Assembly: GCA_046345315.1 (NCBI GenBank) | Contig: JBKDKA010000176.1 | Coordinates: 5,719 to 69,718 of the forward strand | DNA: 64,000 bases | Source of the DNA: F1-80-MAGs062 sp046345315 | GTDB taxonomy: Bacteria > Planctomycetota > Planctomycetia > Planctomycetales > Planctomycetaceae | Direction: 5' to 3' | In this document: one piece after another, positions 18,505 to 27,436 of the stretch | Position numbering within the stretch: the first letter of the stretch is position 1 | How the letters are laid out: every line of letters starts with the position of its first letter | The notes under the pieces: generated by a model | The model's input: only the letters and a program-made list of their open reading frames with translations | Told to the model about the DNA's origin: nothing | The model's database searches: none | Made by a program: the position numbers and the translations under genes

Positions 18505-18840
18505 GACGGCGTCAGATTTTTCATTTCCAACGCCCACGATGCCAATTCCCTTCTGTTCTCAGAGTAATTTCGCAGAATCTATCCGGATCCGGACCGGATC
18601 AGATTCATTCCAGGCGGAGTTTCGACGTGAATCGTTCGGGAAAATCCTCAACGGCGAGCTTCTGATGGTCAGATGCTGAGGACATTGCACTCGATTGATG
18701 CCTCGCTTGAGATGCGGATAATGGCGGACAGTCTGCGAAATCTCAAGTTTGTCGAAGAAATCGCCACTCTTTGTCTGAATTATGCCTGCTGCGCGAATTT
18801 CTGACTGCCGCGCGAATAACTCCAGGAATGAGCCGGGTTC
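18505..18840. other. Divergent intergenic region between phosphatase and mnmG
   Basis: About 335 bp separate two divergently transcribed genes, so promoters for both should lie here. I see no open frame with recognisable content, no repeat and no convincing hairpin. A promoter could not be assigned with confidence. Confidence 0.35.
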
Positions 18841-20697
18841 ATGCCAGATGCCGTTCACTATGAATTTGATGTCGTTGTCGTCGGGGCCGGCCACGCCGGA
18901 GCGGAGGCTGCGCTCGCTGCAGCTCGGATGGGCGCCAGAACGGCGCTCCTGACGATGAACTGTGACAGTGTTGCACAGATGAGCTGCAATCCTGCGATCG
19001 GAGGTGTGGCCAAAGGGCAGATTGTTCGGGAGATTGACGCACTGGGCGGCGAAATGGGCCGAGTCATTGACGCAACAGGCATTCATTTTCGAATGCTGAA
19101 CAGCGGTAAAGGCCCCGCGATGCACAGTCCTCGAGCTCAGGCAGACAAAAAAGCCTACCAGTTCCATATGAAGAATGTAGTGGAGCAGCAGGACTGTCTG
19201 ACGCTCCGTCAGGAAATTGTGGAATCGCTGGAAACAGACGCCGGGGGGATTTCCGGAGTCCGGGTCGCCGGAAACGCTGTCTACCGAGCTCGTGCAGTGA
19301 TCCTGACGACCGGGACATTCCTTCAGGCCGTAATGCATACTGGTGAGGCGAAGTCGGAAGGGGGACGGGCCGGCGATCAGTCGTCACGCGGAATGTCGGG
19401 TTCTCTCAGGTCACTGGGGTTCACGCTGGAACGATTCAAAACCGGCACGCCAGCTCGACTGAATGGCAGAACCATCGACTTCAGTCGGTGTGAGCCGCAG
19501 CCTGGTGATGAAATCCCGCAGCCGTTTTCATTTCTGAACGACAGCATCCCTCAGTCCCAGATGCTCTGTTATCTGACGACCACGACTTCCGAAATTCATG
19601 ACATCATCCGAGCCAATCTGCATCGGGCTCCGATGTATTCCGGGCAGATTCAGTCCACGGGACCCCGATACTGCCCATCGATCGAAGACAAAGTCGTTCG
19701 TTTTGCCGAAAAGCAGTCGCATCAGATTTTCCTGGAACCGGAAGGCAAAAACACTCAGGAGGTTTACTGCAACGGTATTTCCACCAGTCTTCCGAGAGAC
19801 GTTCAGGATGAGATCATCCGACGAATTCCGGGTTGTGAAAAAGCGGAAATCATGCGCTACGGTTATGCCGTCGAGTATGACTTTGCGCCTCCCACTCAGC
19901 TCAGGAATACGCTCGAAACGAAACTGATTTCCGGGTTGTATTTTGCAGGCCAGATCAACGGAACCACCGGTTACGAAGAGGCCGCTGGCCAGGGGTTGAT
20001 CGCTGGCATCAATGCAGCACGTTTTGTGGCGGGAAAAGCTCCTTTCGTTCTTGATCGCAGTCAGGCCTATCTCGGTGTTCTGGTGGACGATCTCGTGACG
20101 AAGGGCGTGGATGAACCGTACCGTATGTTTACTTCACGAGCGGAATATCGACTGCTGCTCCGGCAGGACAACGCTGATCGACGACTCACACCACTCGGAA
20201 TTGAACTCGGCATCGTCTCCGAGGAACGAGCTGCGCGTTTTCGCGTTTACGAGCAGCAGCTGATCCGTGGCTTTCAGGCAATGCATGGATTGCGTTCGCA
20301 GGGGAGAGACCTTGAAGAATGGTTGCGAAGACCTCATCATGGCTGGTCAGAGATTCTGGAGGTGTTTCCACAGCTTCAGGAAATGGAACTTTCCAGTCGC
20401 GTGCTGGAGCAGATGCAGATCGAAGCTAACTACGCCGGCTACGTGAGACGCCAGGAATCTGAGATTGCGAGATTACAGAAAGTGGATTCAGTTCGGATTC
20501 CGGAAACCTTCAGCTATCAGGCTGTGCCTCAGCTTCGACATGAGGCGCGGGAGAAGCTTTCCCGTGTGCGACCGGGAACTCTCGGTCAGGCAGGTCGCGT
20601 GAGCGGTATCACCCCGGCAGATATCGCCATTCTGATGTTTTATCTCGGGCCTTCTGTATCGGAAGAGCGTGGCAGCCAGGATCAGTTGTCTGAGTAA
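18841..20697 (+). CDS. mnmG: tRNA uridine-5-carboxymethylaminomethyl modification enzyme MnmG
   Basis: MnmG (GidA) works with the GTPase MnmE to add the aminomethyl-type group to wobble U34 of several tRNAs, using FAD and a folate one-carbon unit. The 618-residue product is full length. It has the FAD-binding motif GAGHAGAEAALAAARMG (from residue 15), CNPAIGGVAKGQIVREIDAL, PRYCPSIEDKVVRFAEK and the C-terminal GYEEAAGQGLIAGINAA and YLGVLVDDLVTKG segments, with the helical C-terminal domain used for MnmE and tRNA contact. It stands alone: no mnmE, rsmG or parAB is adjacent, unlike the common gidA-gidB arrangement. Confidence 0.96.
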   Translation: MPDAVHYEFDVVVVGAGHAGAEAALAAARMGARTALLTMNCDSVAQMSCNPAIGGVAKGQIVREIDALGGEMGRVIDATGIHFRMLNSGKGPAMHSPRAQADKKAYQFHMKNVVEQQDCLTLRQEIVESLETDAGGISGVRVAGNAVYRARAVILTTGTFLQAVMHTGEAKSEGGRAGDQSSRGMSGSLRSLGFTLERFKTGTPARLNGRTIDFSRCEPQPGDEIPQPFSFLNDSIPQSQMLCYLTTTTSEIHDIIRANLHRAPMYSGQIQSTGPRYCPSIEDKVVRFAEKQSHQIFLEPEGKNTQEVYCNGISTSLPRDVQDEIIRRIPGCEKAEIMRYGYAVEYDFAPPTQLRNTLETKLISGLYFAGQINGTTGYEEAAGQGLIAGINAARFVAGKAPFVLDRSQAYLGVLVDDLVTKGVDEPYRMFTSRAEYRLLLRQDNADRRLTPLGIELGIVSEERAARFRVYEQQLIRGFQAMHGLRSQGRDLEEWLRRPHHGWSEILEVFPQLQEMELSSRVLEQMQIEANYAGYVRRQESEIARLQKVDSVRIPETFSYQAVPQLRHEAREKLSRVRPGTLGQAGRVSGITPADIAILMFYLGPSVSEERGSQDQLSE

Positions 20698-21300
20698 CCG
20701 GATCCGGCTCAACCAGACCCCGCTGTGTTGACGGGAGGGGATCGTTTGGAGAACAGAATCCCCCGGCGAATCCGCCAATATCAAACAGAAGTTCGCGACG
20801 GACACAAAGCCTCGATACATTCGATGACCTTGACTCATGTGAGTCGTCACCGCTCTTCCTGAAGTTCGTCTGATGACACAGAATTCATCTGGTGACCCAT
20901 AAACCCATAAGACGGGTAGTTTGCGTAACAGAACTGCCGTTGACGGTTTCTGGTGATTGGATACAATCGGACGAGTTGAGGGTTGACATGGTTAAGGGGG
21001 TGTCTGCAGCTCCCGAAGAATTTCGAGTTTGCGCGGATCAAACGATTTCGTCGTCAGAATTTCGTGTCGTTGTTGATGTGGTTCCGGAAGCGGCTGTGGA
21101 TGATCGCTGCCTTTCGGGTGGGTGAGCAAAGTGTGCAGAGTGATTGCTCACAGCAGGGAAACATGGTTGTGGCGGAGCCTTCGGGCAATCGTCACGGACA
21201 TGGCGCAGAAGCGTCAGGGACGGCGTCCGGCAAGCCCGTCGGACGGTGAAATGCTGCTGCTTGCAGCTCATCGCTTTTTCATCAGAACGGATTGTGATTC
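20698..21300. other. Long leader or spacer upstream of the HTH-receiver gene
   Basis: Six hundred bases with no convincing open frame. A reasonable sigma-70-like promoter lies at 20940-20967, and if it is used the next gene has a leader of more than 300 bases. The region 21000-21290 could hold a structured leader or a small RNA, but I could not identify a riboswitch class. Confidence 0.35.
20940..20967 (+). promoter_or_regulatory. Candidate sigma-70-type promoter
   Basis: TTGACG and TACAAT are separated by 16 bases, close to the consensus for a housekeeping promoter. It points toward the HTH-receiver regulator at 21301. This is a match by eye, without knowledge of the species' own promoter consensus. 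Confidence 0.35.
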
Positions 21301-21879
21301 ATGAAGACTGTGTTCACCACCGGCGAGGCAGCAAAGATCTGCAAAGTCAGCCAGCAGACGATCATTCGGTGTTTCGACTCCGGTCAGCTGAAGGGATTTC
21401 GAGTTCCGGGATCTCGGTTCCGACGAATTCCTCGGGATATTCTCTACAAGTTCATGAAAGAGAATGGGATTCCGACGGATGCTCTGGAGAGTGGTCGCCG
21501 GAAGGCTCTGATTGTCGATGACGACGAGGAGCTGGTGGAACTGATCACCGATGCTCTGACTGCGGACGGGCGATTTGAAGTTCGGACGGCGAACAATGGC
21601 TTCGATGCCGGCATGATGGTCAAAGAATACCATCCCGATATCATTGTGCTCGACGTCATGCTGCCGGACATCAACGGTAAAGAGGTCTGTCAGCGAGTTC
21701 GGAGTGATTCGAGTCTCGACGATGTTCGGATCATCTGCATCAGCGGCATGGTCGAGGCGAATAAGATTCAGGATCTGCGAACTGCGGGAGCGAACCATTT
21801 TCTGCAGAAACCGTTTGAGGTTGATGATCTGATCGAAAACATCTGTCGACTGCTGGATATTGAGCAATTGACTGCCTGA
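21301..21879 (+). CDS. Response regulator with N-terminal excisionase-type HTH
   Basis: This 192-residue protein joins a MerR/excisionase-like DNA-binding domain (residues 1-55: FTTGEAAKICKVSQQTIIRC, GFRVPGSRFRRI) to a CheY-like receiver (about 67-190). The receiver keeps the acidic pocket (VDDDEE), the phospho-acceptor D118 in IIVLDVMLPD, S148 in ICISGM and K170 in FLQKPF, so it should be phosphorylatable. Having the DNA-binding domain ahead of the receiver is the reverse of usual response regulators. A histidine kinase follows about 310 bp downstream on the same strand, although a terminator and a repeat lie between. The start is the ATG at 21301. Confidence 0.85.
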   Translation: MKTVFTTGEAAKICKVSQQTIIRCFDSGQLKGFRVPGSRFRRIPRDILYKFMKENGIPTDALESGRRKALIVDDDEELVELITDALTADGRFEVRTANNGFDAGMMVKEYHPDIIVLDVMLPDINGKEVCQRVRSDSSLDDVRIICISGMVEANKIQDLRTAGANHFLQKPFEVDDLIENICRLLDIEQLTA

Positions 21880-21959
21880 CAGTGCTGAAGCATCACGCCG
21901 AATTGAATTTCCAAGCCGGGTGATTGAATCACGCTGACAGAAAATCATAAATAATGAAT

Positions 21960-21996
21960 ACAGCGGTCCCGTTCACCGAACGGCCGCTGTTTTCTT
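21960..21996 (+). terminator. Rho-independent terminator after the response regulator
   Basis: ACAGCGG pairs with CCGCTGT, with an inner GTTC/GAAC stem, and is followed by TTTCTTTT. It lies about 80 bases after the stop codon of the HTH-receiver gene on the same strand. Confidence 0.75.
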
Positions 21997-22049
21997 TTCC
22001 CGAGTGACTGCTTATTTCCTGTTCCGCCCGGGAAATGAATCAGAGCGCA

Positions 22050-22136
22050 TTTCAAAACCGGGACAGGCACCCTTGAAGTTGCTGAAATTGCAGGAAAACA
22101 CCGCGTGCGTCGGGAGCCAGTCCCGGTTTTGAAACC
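22050..22136. repeat. REP-like palindromic intergenic repeat, copy 2
   Basis: The 15-base ends are perfectly complementary (tttcaaaaccgggac and gtcccggttttgaaa). Inside, the order is GGGACAGGCACCCTT, a central stretch with aaaacaccgcg, and CGGGAGCCAGTCCC. It is very close to copies 4 and 5 in the central part, which defines one subtype. Confidence 0.8.
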
Positions 22137-22188
22137 ACCTGTACCAGAATCCACGAATTTACTCCGCGAGCGGAGATACCAACACTGA

Positions 22189-23442
22189 ATGTCCCTGATG
22201 ATCCGTCTTCTCAGTGCACTGAGCACTGAATCTGATTCAGAAGTTGTTTCCCGCCTGATCGCGGAAACCTGGGTTGAACTCGCGAACTGTCATGCAGCTG
22301 TCTGGATTGAACCTGCGGCTCCGGATCGCCTTCGTCTGACCATGACACTGCGAAAATCAGATGGCGCAGCGATCGTCGAATCTCGCATCGTCGAAGAGTC
22401 CTGCTCGGCTCTGTTTCACGATGAGCAGCTTCAGGAGATCGTATCGGCGGTTGCGGGGATGCCGCCGGTTCAGGTACTTTCGCGATGGTACGCAATTCGA
22501 TTTCGAGGAATTCCGGGCGTTTTTCTTTATGTCCCTCCGGGCAGTACGGATGCTGATAACGAGGAGTCGCAGTCGGAAGATGCGGCTTCCATGAGGCTCA
22601 GATGGGATGCTGAAAACCATGAGTTCCTCGTTCGACTGACACTGTCCCTGCTGCAGAGCGGCAGAAGAACTGACAGTCTGCTGATCCCGGATGCTCGGCA
22701 TATGGAATCCGTTGCTGAATTTGCGGCAGGAGCCGGGCACGAAATCAATAATCCGCTTGCGAGCATTATCGGGCAGACTCAGCTTCTCCTTCGTAACAGG
22801 ACTTCTGTTGAGACGCGTCAGGCGCTCGAGACGATCGGAAGTCAGGCATGGCGAATCCGGGACATGATCGGCGATGCAATGCTTTTCGCTCGGCCACCGG
22901 TCAGAAACATTGCAGTGATGGATCTGGTGAAGACGGTGAGAAGCGTTACTGAATCGATCGGCGGGGAATTTTCCGCTTCAGGAATCAAAACGGAGCTCCG
23001 CTGTGCTCTCTCGGTACTGAATATTTCAGCGGATCAGTCACAGCTTTCAGTGATGGTGAGTCATCTGATCAGAAATGCCTGCGAAGCCGTACTGGCAAGG
23101 AAATCTCTCAATGAAGAAAACTTTTCCGGTCAGGTCACTGTCATTCTGAAAACGGATCGACGTGGCAAAACGGCAGAGCTCACAGTGACTGACAACGGGG
23201 GAGGGCTGAACGATGAAAAGATCCGGCAGCACCTGTTTGATCCGTTTTTTTCAGGACGACAGGCCGGACGCGGGCTCGGATTCGGACTTTGTCTTTGCCG
23301 GCAGATCGTCGAATCTCACCATGGAATCATCATGTTCCACCAGTATTCGTCCGACAGAGCCGAGTTCTTTGTCGCAATCCCACTGACGGAGCAGTCTTCT
23401 GAAGTTACCGGAATCGGCTGGTCGATAACGGAGTGTTTCTGA
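22189..23442 (+). CDS. Cytosolic sensor histidine kinase
   Basis: This 417-residue kinase has no membrane segment or signal peptide. Residues 1 to about 170 are an unassigned sensory region. The dimerisation/phospho-acceptor motif is GAGHEINNPLASIIGQTQLL with the His near residue 184, of the NtrB-like HEINNPL type. The ATP-binding domain has the N box (HLIRNACEAVL), the G1 box VTDNGGGLNDEKIRQHLFDP and the G2 box GRGLGFGLCLCRQIVESHHG. It is a natural candidate partner for the regulator at 21301-21879, but a terminator and a repeat between them argue for separate transcription. The input signal is unknown. Confidence 0.87.
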   Translation: MSLMIRLLSALSTESDSEVVSRLIAETWVELANCHAAVWIEPAAPDRLRLTMTLRKSDGAAIVESRIVEESCSALFHDEQLQEIVSAVAGMPPVQVLSRWYAIRFRGIPGVFLYVPPGSTDADNEESQSEDAASMRLRWDAENHEFLVRLTLSLLQSGRRTDSLLIPDARHMESVAEFAAGAGHEINNPLASIIGQTQLLLRNRTSVETRQALETIGSQAWRIRDMIGDAMLFARPPVRNIAVMDLVKTVRSVTESIGGEFSASGIKTELRCALSVLNISADQSQLSVMVSHLIRNACEAVLARKSLNEENFSGQVTVILKTDRRGKTAELTVTDNGGGLNDEKIRQHLFDPFFSGRQAGRGLGFGLCLCRQIVESHHGIIMFHQYSSDRAEFFVAIPLTEQSSEVTGIGWSITECF

Positions 23443-23591
23443 TCAGGCTGCTGAAACACATTTGGCCTGGTCTTCGGAATCTGCACGGATTTCAACGGTT
23501 TTTCTTTCAACAGGATGTTCGGTTGCATCAGAATTTTCGTTTCTGACAAGAATCCTGGATGCCTTTCTGACCTCTGGAGCTCAAACCTTCC

Positions 23592-24629
23592 ATGACTCAG
23601 CAACCCCGACTGCAGGGAATTTTTACTCCGAACCTTGTTCCATATGATGAGCAGGGAGAAATCAACGAAGCGGAACTTCGTCGCTATGTCGAGTGGCTGA
23701 TTGAGCGAGGTGTTCACGGTCTCTATCCCAATGGATCGACCGGCGAGTTTACTCGATTCACTCCGGAAGAACGCCGCAGAATCCTTTCGATCATTGCCGA
23801 TCAGGTTCGAGGCCGGGTGCCGATTCTGGCGGGAGCTGCTGAGGCGAACGTTCGGGAAACCATCGCTGCCTGTGAATACGCCCATTCGCTGGGAATCCGG
23901 GCTGTCGCGATTGTGGCACCTTTCTATTACAAGCTGAGCCCGAAATCAGTCTATGCTTATTTTCGCGAGATCGGGCGGAACACACCGATTGATGTGACGC
24001 TGTACAACATTCCGATGTTTGCCAGTCCGATTGATGTTCCGACGATTCAGCGACTTTCGGAAGAGTGCGAGAAGATTGTCGCCATCAAGGATTCATCCGG
24101 CGACATACCACACATGATCCGCATGATTCAGGCAGTTCGGCCGAATCGTCCGGAATTTGGTTTTCTGACGGGGTGGGATGCCGCTCTGATGCCGATGCTG
24201 CTCATCGGAGCGGATGGTGGAACCAACGCCAGTTCGGGAGTCGTGCCGGAGCTGACAAAGAAGCTCTACGATCTTACCGTCAGTCACCAGATTGATGCCG
24301 CTCGGCAGGTGCAGTACGACCTGATTCGACTCTTTGACACGATGATCTATTCCGCGGAGTTTCCGGAAGGATTTCGCGCGGCAGTGCAGCTGCGCGGTTT
24401 CCGAATGGGGCGTGGTCGCCAGCCCTTGTCAGAAGAGCAGAGAACCGATCTCACAACACTCAGTCGGGAACTCCAGTGCATGCTCTCCGCGCATGGATTC
24501 ACTGATCAGCCGGTCGGTGGATGTCCGGTTGATGACACTCCGTCTGGTCAGAAATCACCGGACGCCGCTGATGTGTCAGCGATCGTTCAACAGGTGGTTG
24601 CCGAACTGAAGAGCCGTGGGTTGATGTGA
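23592..24629 (+). CDS. Dihydrodipicolinate synthase family aldolase
   Basis: This 345-residue TIM-barrel class I aldolase belongs to the DapA/NanA/KDG aldolase superfamily. It shows GIFTPNLVPYDEQGEIN, YPNGSTGEFTRFTPEERRR, VTLYNIPMF with the catalytic Tyr, the Schiff-base Lys in KIVAIKDSSGD, and GFLTGWDAALMPMLLIGADG. The usual DapA GTTGE motif is GSTGE here. About 40 extra residues at the C-terminus (after HGF) form a Pro/Asp/Ser linker and a short helix, uncommon in the family. It is not beside lysine genes, so a sugar-acid or amino-acid catabolic role is as likely as lysine synthesis. The substrate cannot be inferred. Confidence 0.85.
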   Translation: MTQQPRLQGIFTPNLVPYDEQGEINEAELRRYVEWLIERGVHGLYPNGSTGEFTRFTPEERRRILSIIADQVRGRVPILAGAAEANVRETIAACEYAHSLGIRAVAIVAPFYYKLSPKSVYAYFREIGRNTPIDVTLYNIPMFASPIDVPTIQRLSEECEKIVAIKDSSGDIPHMIRMIQAVRPNRPEFGFLTGWDAALMPMLLIGADGGTNASSGVVPELTKKLYDLTVSHQIDAARQVQYDLIRLFDTMIYSAEFPEGFRAAVQLRGFRMGRGRQPLSEEQRTDLTTLSRELQCMLSAHGFTDQPVGGCPVDDTPSGQKSPDAADVSAIVQQVVAELKSRGLM

Positions 24630-24732
24630 TTCCTGCACTGTTGCACCGGCTGAGCCCCGATTCCGCACCCGACATTCGACGATGATCTGCCGGCGTTTCT
24701 GGTGATTCGGCTGAAAGTGATTGAGAACAGCA

Positions 24733-24814
24733 GACAAAACCGGGGCTGGCTCCCAAACGCATTTGAAAACGCTGACAAAATCGCCGCAGGAAGGGTGCCT
24801 GTGCCGGTTTTGTC
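24733..24814. repeat. REP-like palindromic intergenic repeat, copy 3
   Basis: The ends are inverted repeats: gacaaaaccggggctggctccc at the left pairs with gggtgcctgtgccggttttgtc at the right. This copy lies in reverse order relative to copies 1, 2 and 5 (GGCTCCC arm first). The core differs from the other copies. Confidence 0.7.
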
Positions 24815-24949
24815 AGAGCCACTAAAAACAGCCGAATCACTGAACGACGGCAGGAATGAGTTTTCTCGGCCGGAAATGTCGCGATAATTTGTGGTGTTGA
24901 ACGAATTGTTCTCAGACACTCAAATGGTCCGTGCGGGGGAGACAGCGAC

Positions 24950-25675
24950 ATGGCGAATGATGATCTGCATATTCAGTCAGGGGCTGCAGCCGCAGGTGAG
25001 CCGAATCAGGATGACCTGAAGCAGCGAGCCGATGCAGCCATTTCCGAGGTCATCGCATCCGGTGGGGACGTGAAGGAACGGGTTCGGTCCCTGGTGGTGG
25101 AATTATTCCGCGGCCGAATGACGCCGAAGGATTCGATTCAGAACGCTGCCGCCGTCGTTTTCGAAACTGCCACTGATGTTGTGCGTCGATCGGTTCCTGA
25201 GAATCCGGAGCACGTACTTCGAAGCGTCATTGATGGAGTCGCATCGGGCGTGGAGTCCATGGCTCAGGCAACAGAGTACGCAGTGAAGGAAGCGCGTGGA
25301 CGCGGTGAGCGGTTTGTCGCAGAAGATCTGGACCGAGTGACGAAAGACCTCGATACACTTCGAAAGATGTTTCTCGAAACCGTGACTCATGTGACGGATC
25401 GATTCACCTCCGAATCCGGAGTTGCGGCACGCGAACTGAAAGCTCACGCAGTCCGAGCATTTGACTCTGTGCAGCCTGTGGTGACAAATTCGATTGAGGC
25501 CTTGAAACAGAATCCTGTCGGGACTGCTGCGGAAGCTGGAAACGCGACCGTCAGAGGCGGTCGTCTGCTGGCCGGTTCGCTCCTTGAAGCTGTCAGCGGT
25601 GCGCTGGCCGGGGCGGCAGAAATCCTGAAGGGAGAACCAGAGGGCAAGCAGAGCAGGGTGCCACGTGGTGAATGA
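24950..25675 (+). CDS. Alpha-helical protein coupled to UbiB-type kinase
   Basis: I do not recognise this 241-residue protein with certainty. It is predicted almost entirely helical, with amphipathic stretches rich in Ala, Val and Glu, for example VKERVRSLVVELFRGRMTPK and VLRSVIDGVASGVESMAQAT. It ends in a glycine/alanine-rich hydrophobic helix (LLAGSLLEAVSGALAGAAEI) followed by a charged tail. There is no signal peptide. The look is phasin-like or apolipoprotein-like. Its last 11 bases overlap the GTG start of the UbiB-family gene, so the two proteins are very likely translated together and may act together on a lipid or quinone pathway. Confidence 0.7.
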   Translation: MANDDLHIQSGAAAAGEPNQDDLKQRADAAISEVIASGGDVKERVRSLVVELFRGRMTPKDSIQNAAAVVFETATDVVRRSVPENPEHVLRSVIDGVASGVESMAQATEYAVKEARGRGERFVAEDLDRVTKDLDTLRKMFLETVTHVTDRFTSESGVAARELKAHAVRAFDSVQPVVTNSIEALKQNPVGTAAEAGNATVRGGRLLAGSLLEAVSGALAGAAEILKGEPEGKQSRVPRGE

Positions 25676-27365
25676 TCCAATCGGGATCATCCGTCGAATT
25701 CGAAATACGCGGCGTGCTGCCGAAGTGCTCGGTGTGCTGGCGAAACACGGCTTTCGCCAGTTTCTGAGCGACACCGGAATCGAGCGTGTCATCGAACGCG
25801 GGCAGGAGATTCTGCTGCGCTCGAAGGCAGATGATTCTGCTGCCGTTGCAAAACCGGCTGTTGTCCGGATCCGCGAGGTGCTGGAAGAACTTGGAACCAC
25901 CTTCATCAAGCTGGGCCAGGTTCTCAGTACTCGACCGGATCTTGTGCCGGTGGAACTGGCTGATGAACTTCGGCGTCTTCAGTCGGACTGTCCTCGTGTT
26001 CCGTTCTCAGAGATTCGTGAGCGTCTGCAGGAGGAGTTTGGCGATCAGCTGGACGTTTTGTTTCGCTCCATTGAAACTGAACCGATTGCGGCGGCGTCGA
26101 TCGCGCAGGTCCATGGTGCCGTACTTCCCGATGGTTCTCAGGTCGTTCTGAAGATCGTTCGGCCGGGTGCGGAACAGCTGATTGAAGCTGACATGGACAT
26201 TCTGATGGAGTTCGCTCGGCTCACCGAGCGGTACTTCAGTGAGCTCGGATTCAGTCCCACGGAAACCGTGCGAGAATTTCAGCGGGAACTGGCTCGAGAA
26301 GTGGATCTCCTGCATGAAGGTCGAGCGACAGATCGATTTCGAAAATACTTTCGGGACGACCCGGGGATTCGTTTTCCGCGCGTTTACTGGCAGCAGACAA
26401 CTCGTTGCGTTCTGACGCTCGAACGAATTCAGGGAACTGTCCTGTCGGAGCTCAGACCGGAAACTCTGACGGCTGCTGAGCGAATGCAGATTGTGTCTCG
26501 CGGCACGGAGGCGGTCTTTCGACAGTGTCTGGAACACGGTTTTTTTCATGCGGATCCGCATCCGGGGAACATCTTCGTTCTGCCTGACGGTGCCATCTGT
26601 TTCATTGACTGCGGATTGACGGGGCGTCTTGATCGGCAGACGATGTATCATCTGGCATCGCTGGTGATGTCGGTCATTACATCGGATCTTGATGTCGTCA
26701 TTGAAGCCACGATTGCGCTCTCCGATGCTGATGCCGGACTGAAATTTGATCGTTCATTTCGGCGTGATGCCTGGAACTTCATGGCACGATTCGATGCATC
26801 ATCGATCGAGTCTCTTGACGTCGCCGGACTGCTGGATGACTTTTTCAAGCTGCTGCGACGGCATCGAATTCGTTGTCCTGCCGATATTGTGTTTCTGATC
26901 AAGGCAATCACCACGATTCAGGGCGTCGGGCAGAACATCTGTCCGGAGTTCGATCTGATTGCTCACGTGCGGCCTCATATGGAGAGGCTGATTCGAGAAC
27001 GCTACGGCGCTGCCGCAGCCGGTGAACGTCTCAGGAACGGTGTGCTCAGATATCTTTCTCTTCTGGAAGATCTGCCGGATGAACTGAGAGATGTTCTGGA
27101 TCAGCTTCGGCGTCGTGAATTCAGCGTCAATCTGAAACATCAGGGGCTGGAACGCCTGAATGACGACACGATTGAACATGCGAGCGGAACGATTGCTGTC
27201 GGTCTCGTGATTGCCGGATTGCTGGTCAGTTCATCGGTGCTCATCCTTGCAGAACGTGGCGTTGAGGGAGTGTCCCTGCTGCGTGGTCTGGGAGTCGGCG
27301 GCATCATTCTCGCGATGCTGCTTGCCGTCACGCTCCCGATTCGCTGGATTCGAAGACGCAGATAG
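25665..27365 (+). CDS. ABC1/AarF/UbiB family atypical kinase
   Basis: UbiB/AarF proteins are atypical kinases or ATPases needed for quinone synthesis and lipid handling. The 566-residue product has the family's KxGQ segment (GTTFIKLGQVLSTRPDLVP), the Ala-rich nucleotide loop PIAAASIAQVHGA, VVLKIVRPGAEQLIEADMDI, EVDLLHEGRATDRF, the catalytic FFHADPHPGNIFV and the metal-binding FIDCGLTGRLDR. Two predicted membrane helices close the C-terminus (AVGLVIAGLLVSSSVLILAE and GLGVGGIILAMLLAVTLPI). It overlaps the upstream helical protein by 11 bp and starts with GTG. No ubi or men genes are adjacent. Confidence 0.92.
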   Translation: MVNDPIGIIRRIRNTRRAAEVLGVLAKHGFRQFLSDTGIERVIERGQEILLRSKADDSAAVAKPAVVRIREVLEELGTTFIKLGQVLSTRPDLVPVELADELRRLQSDCPRVPFSEIRERLQEEFGDQLDVLFRSIETEPIAAASIAQVHGAVLPDGSQVVLKIVRPGAEQLIEADMDILMEFARLTERYFSELGFSPTETVREFQRELAREVDLLHEGRATDRFRKYFRDDPGIRFPRVYWQQTTRCVLTLERIQGTVLSELRPETLTAAERMQIVSRGTEAVFRQCLEHGFFHADPHPGNIFVLPDGAICFIDCGLTGRLDRQTMYHLASLVMSVITSDLDVVIEATIALSDADAGLKFDRSFRRDAWNFMARFDASSIESLDVAGLLDDFFKLLRRHRIRCPADIVFLIKAITTIQGVGQNICPEFDLIAHVRPHMERLIRERYGAAAAGERLRNGVLRYLSLLEDLPDELRDVLDQLRRREFSVNLKHQGLERLNDDTIEHASGTIAVGLVIAGLLVSSSVLILAERGVEGVSLLRGLGVGGIILAMLLAVTLPIRWIRRRR

Positions 27366-27436
27366 CGGCTGTTGCTGTTCCTGCTGATTCTCAGCGTCTG
27401 TGATTGAAGATACTGCGATGGAACAGATGGCTCCGA

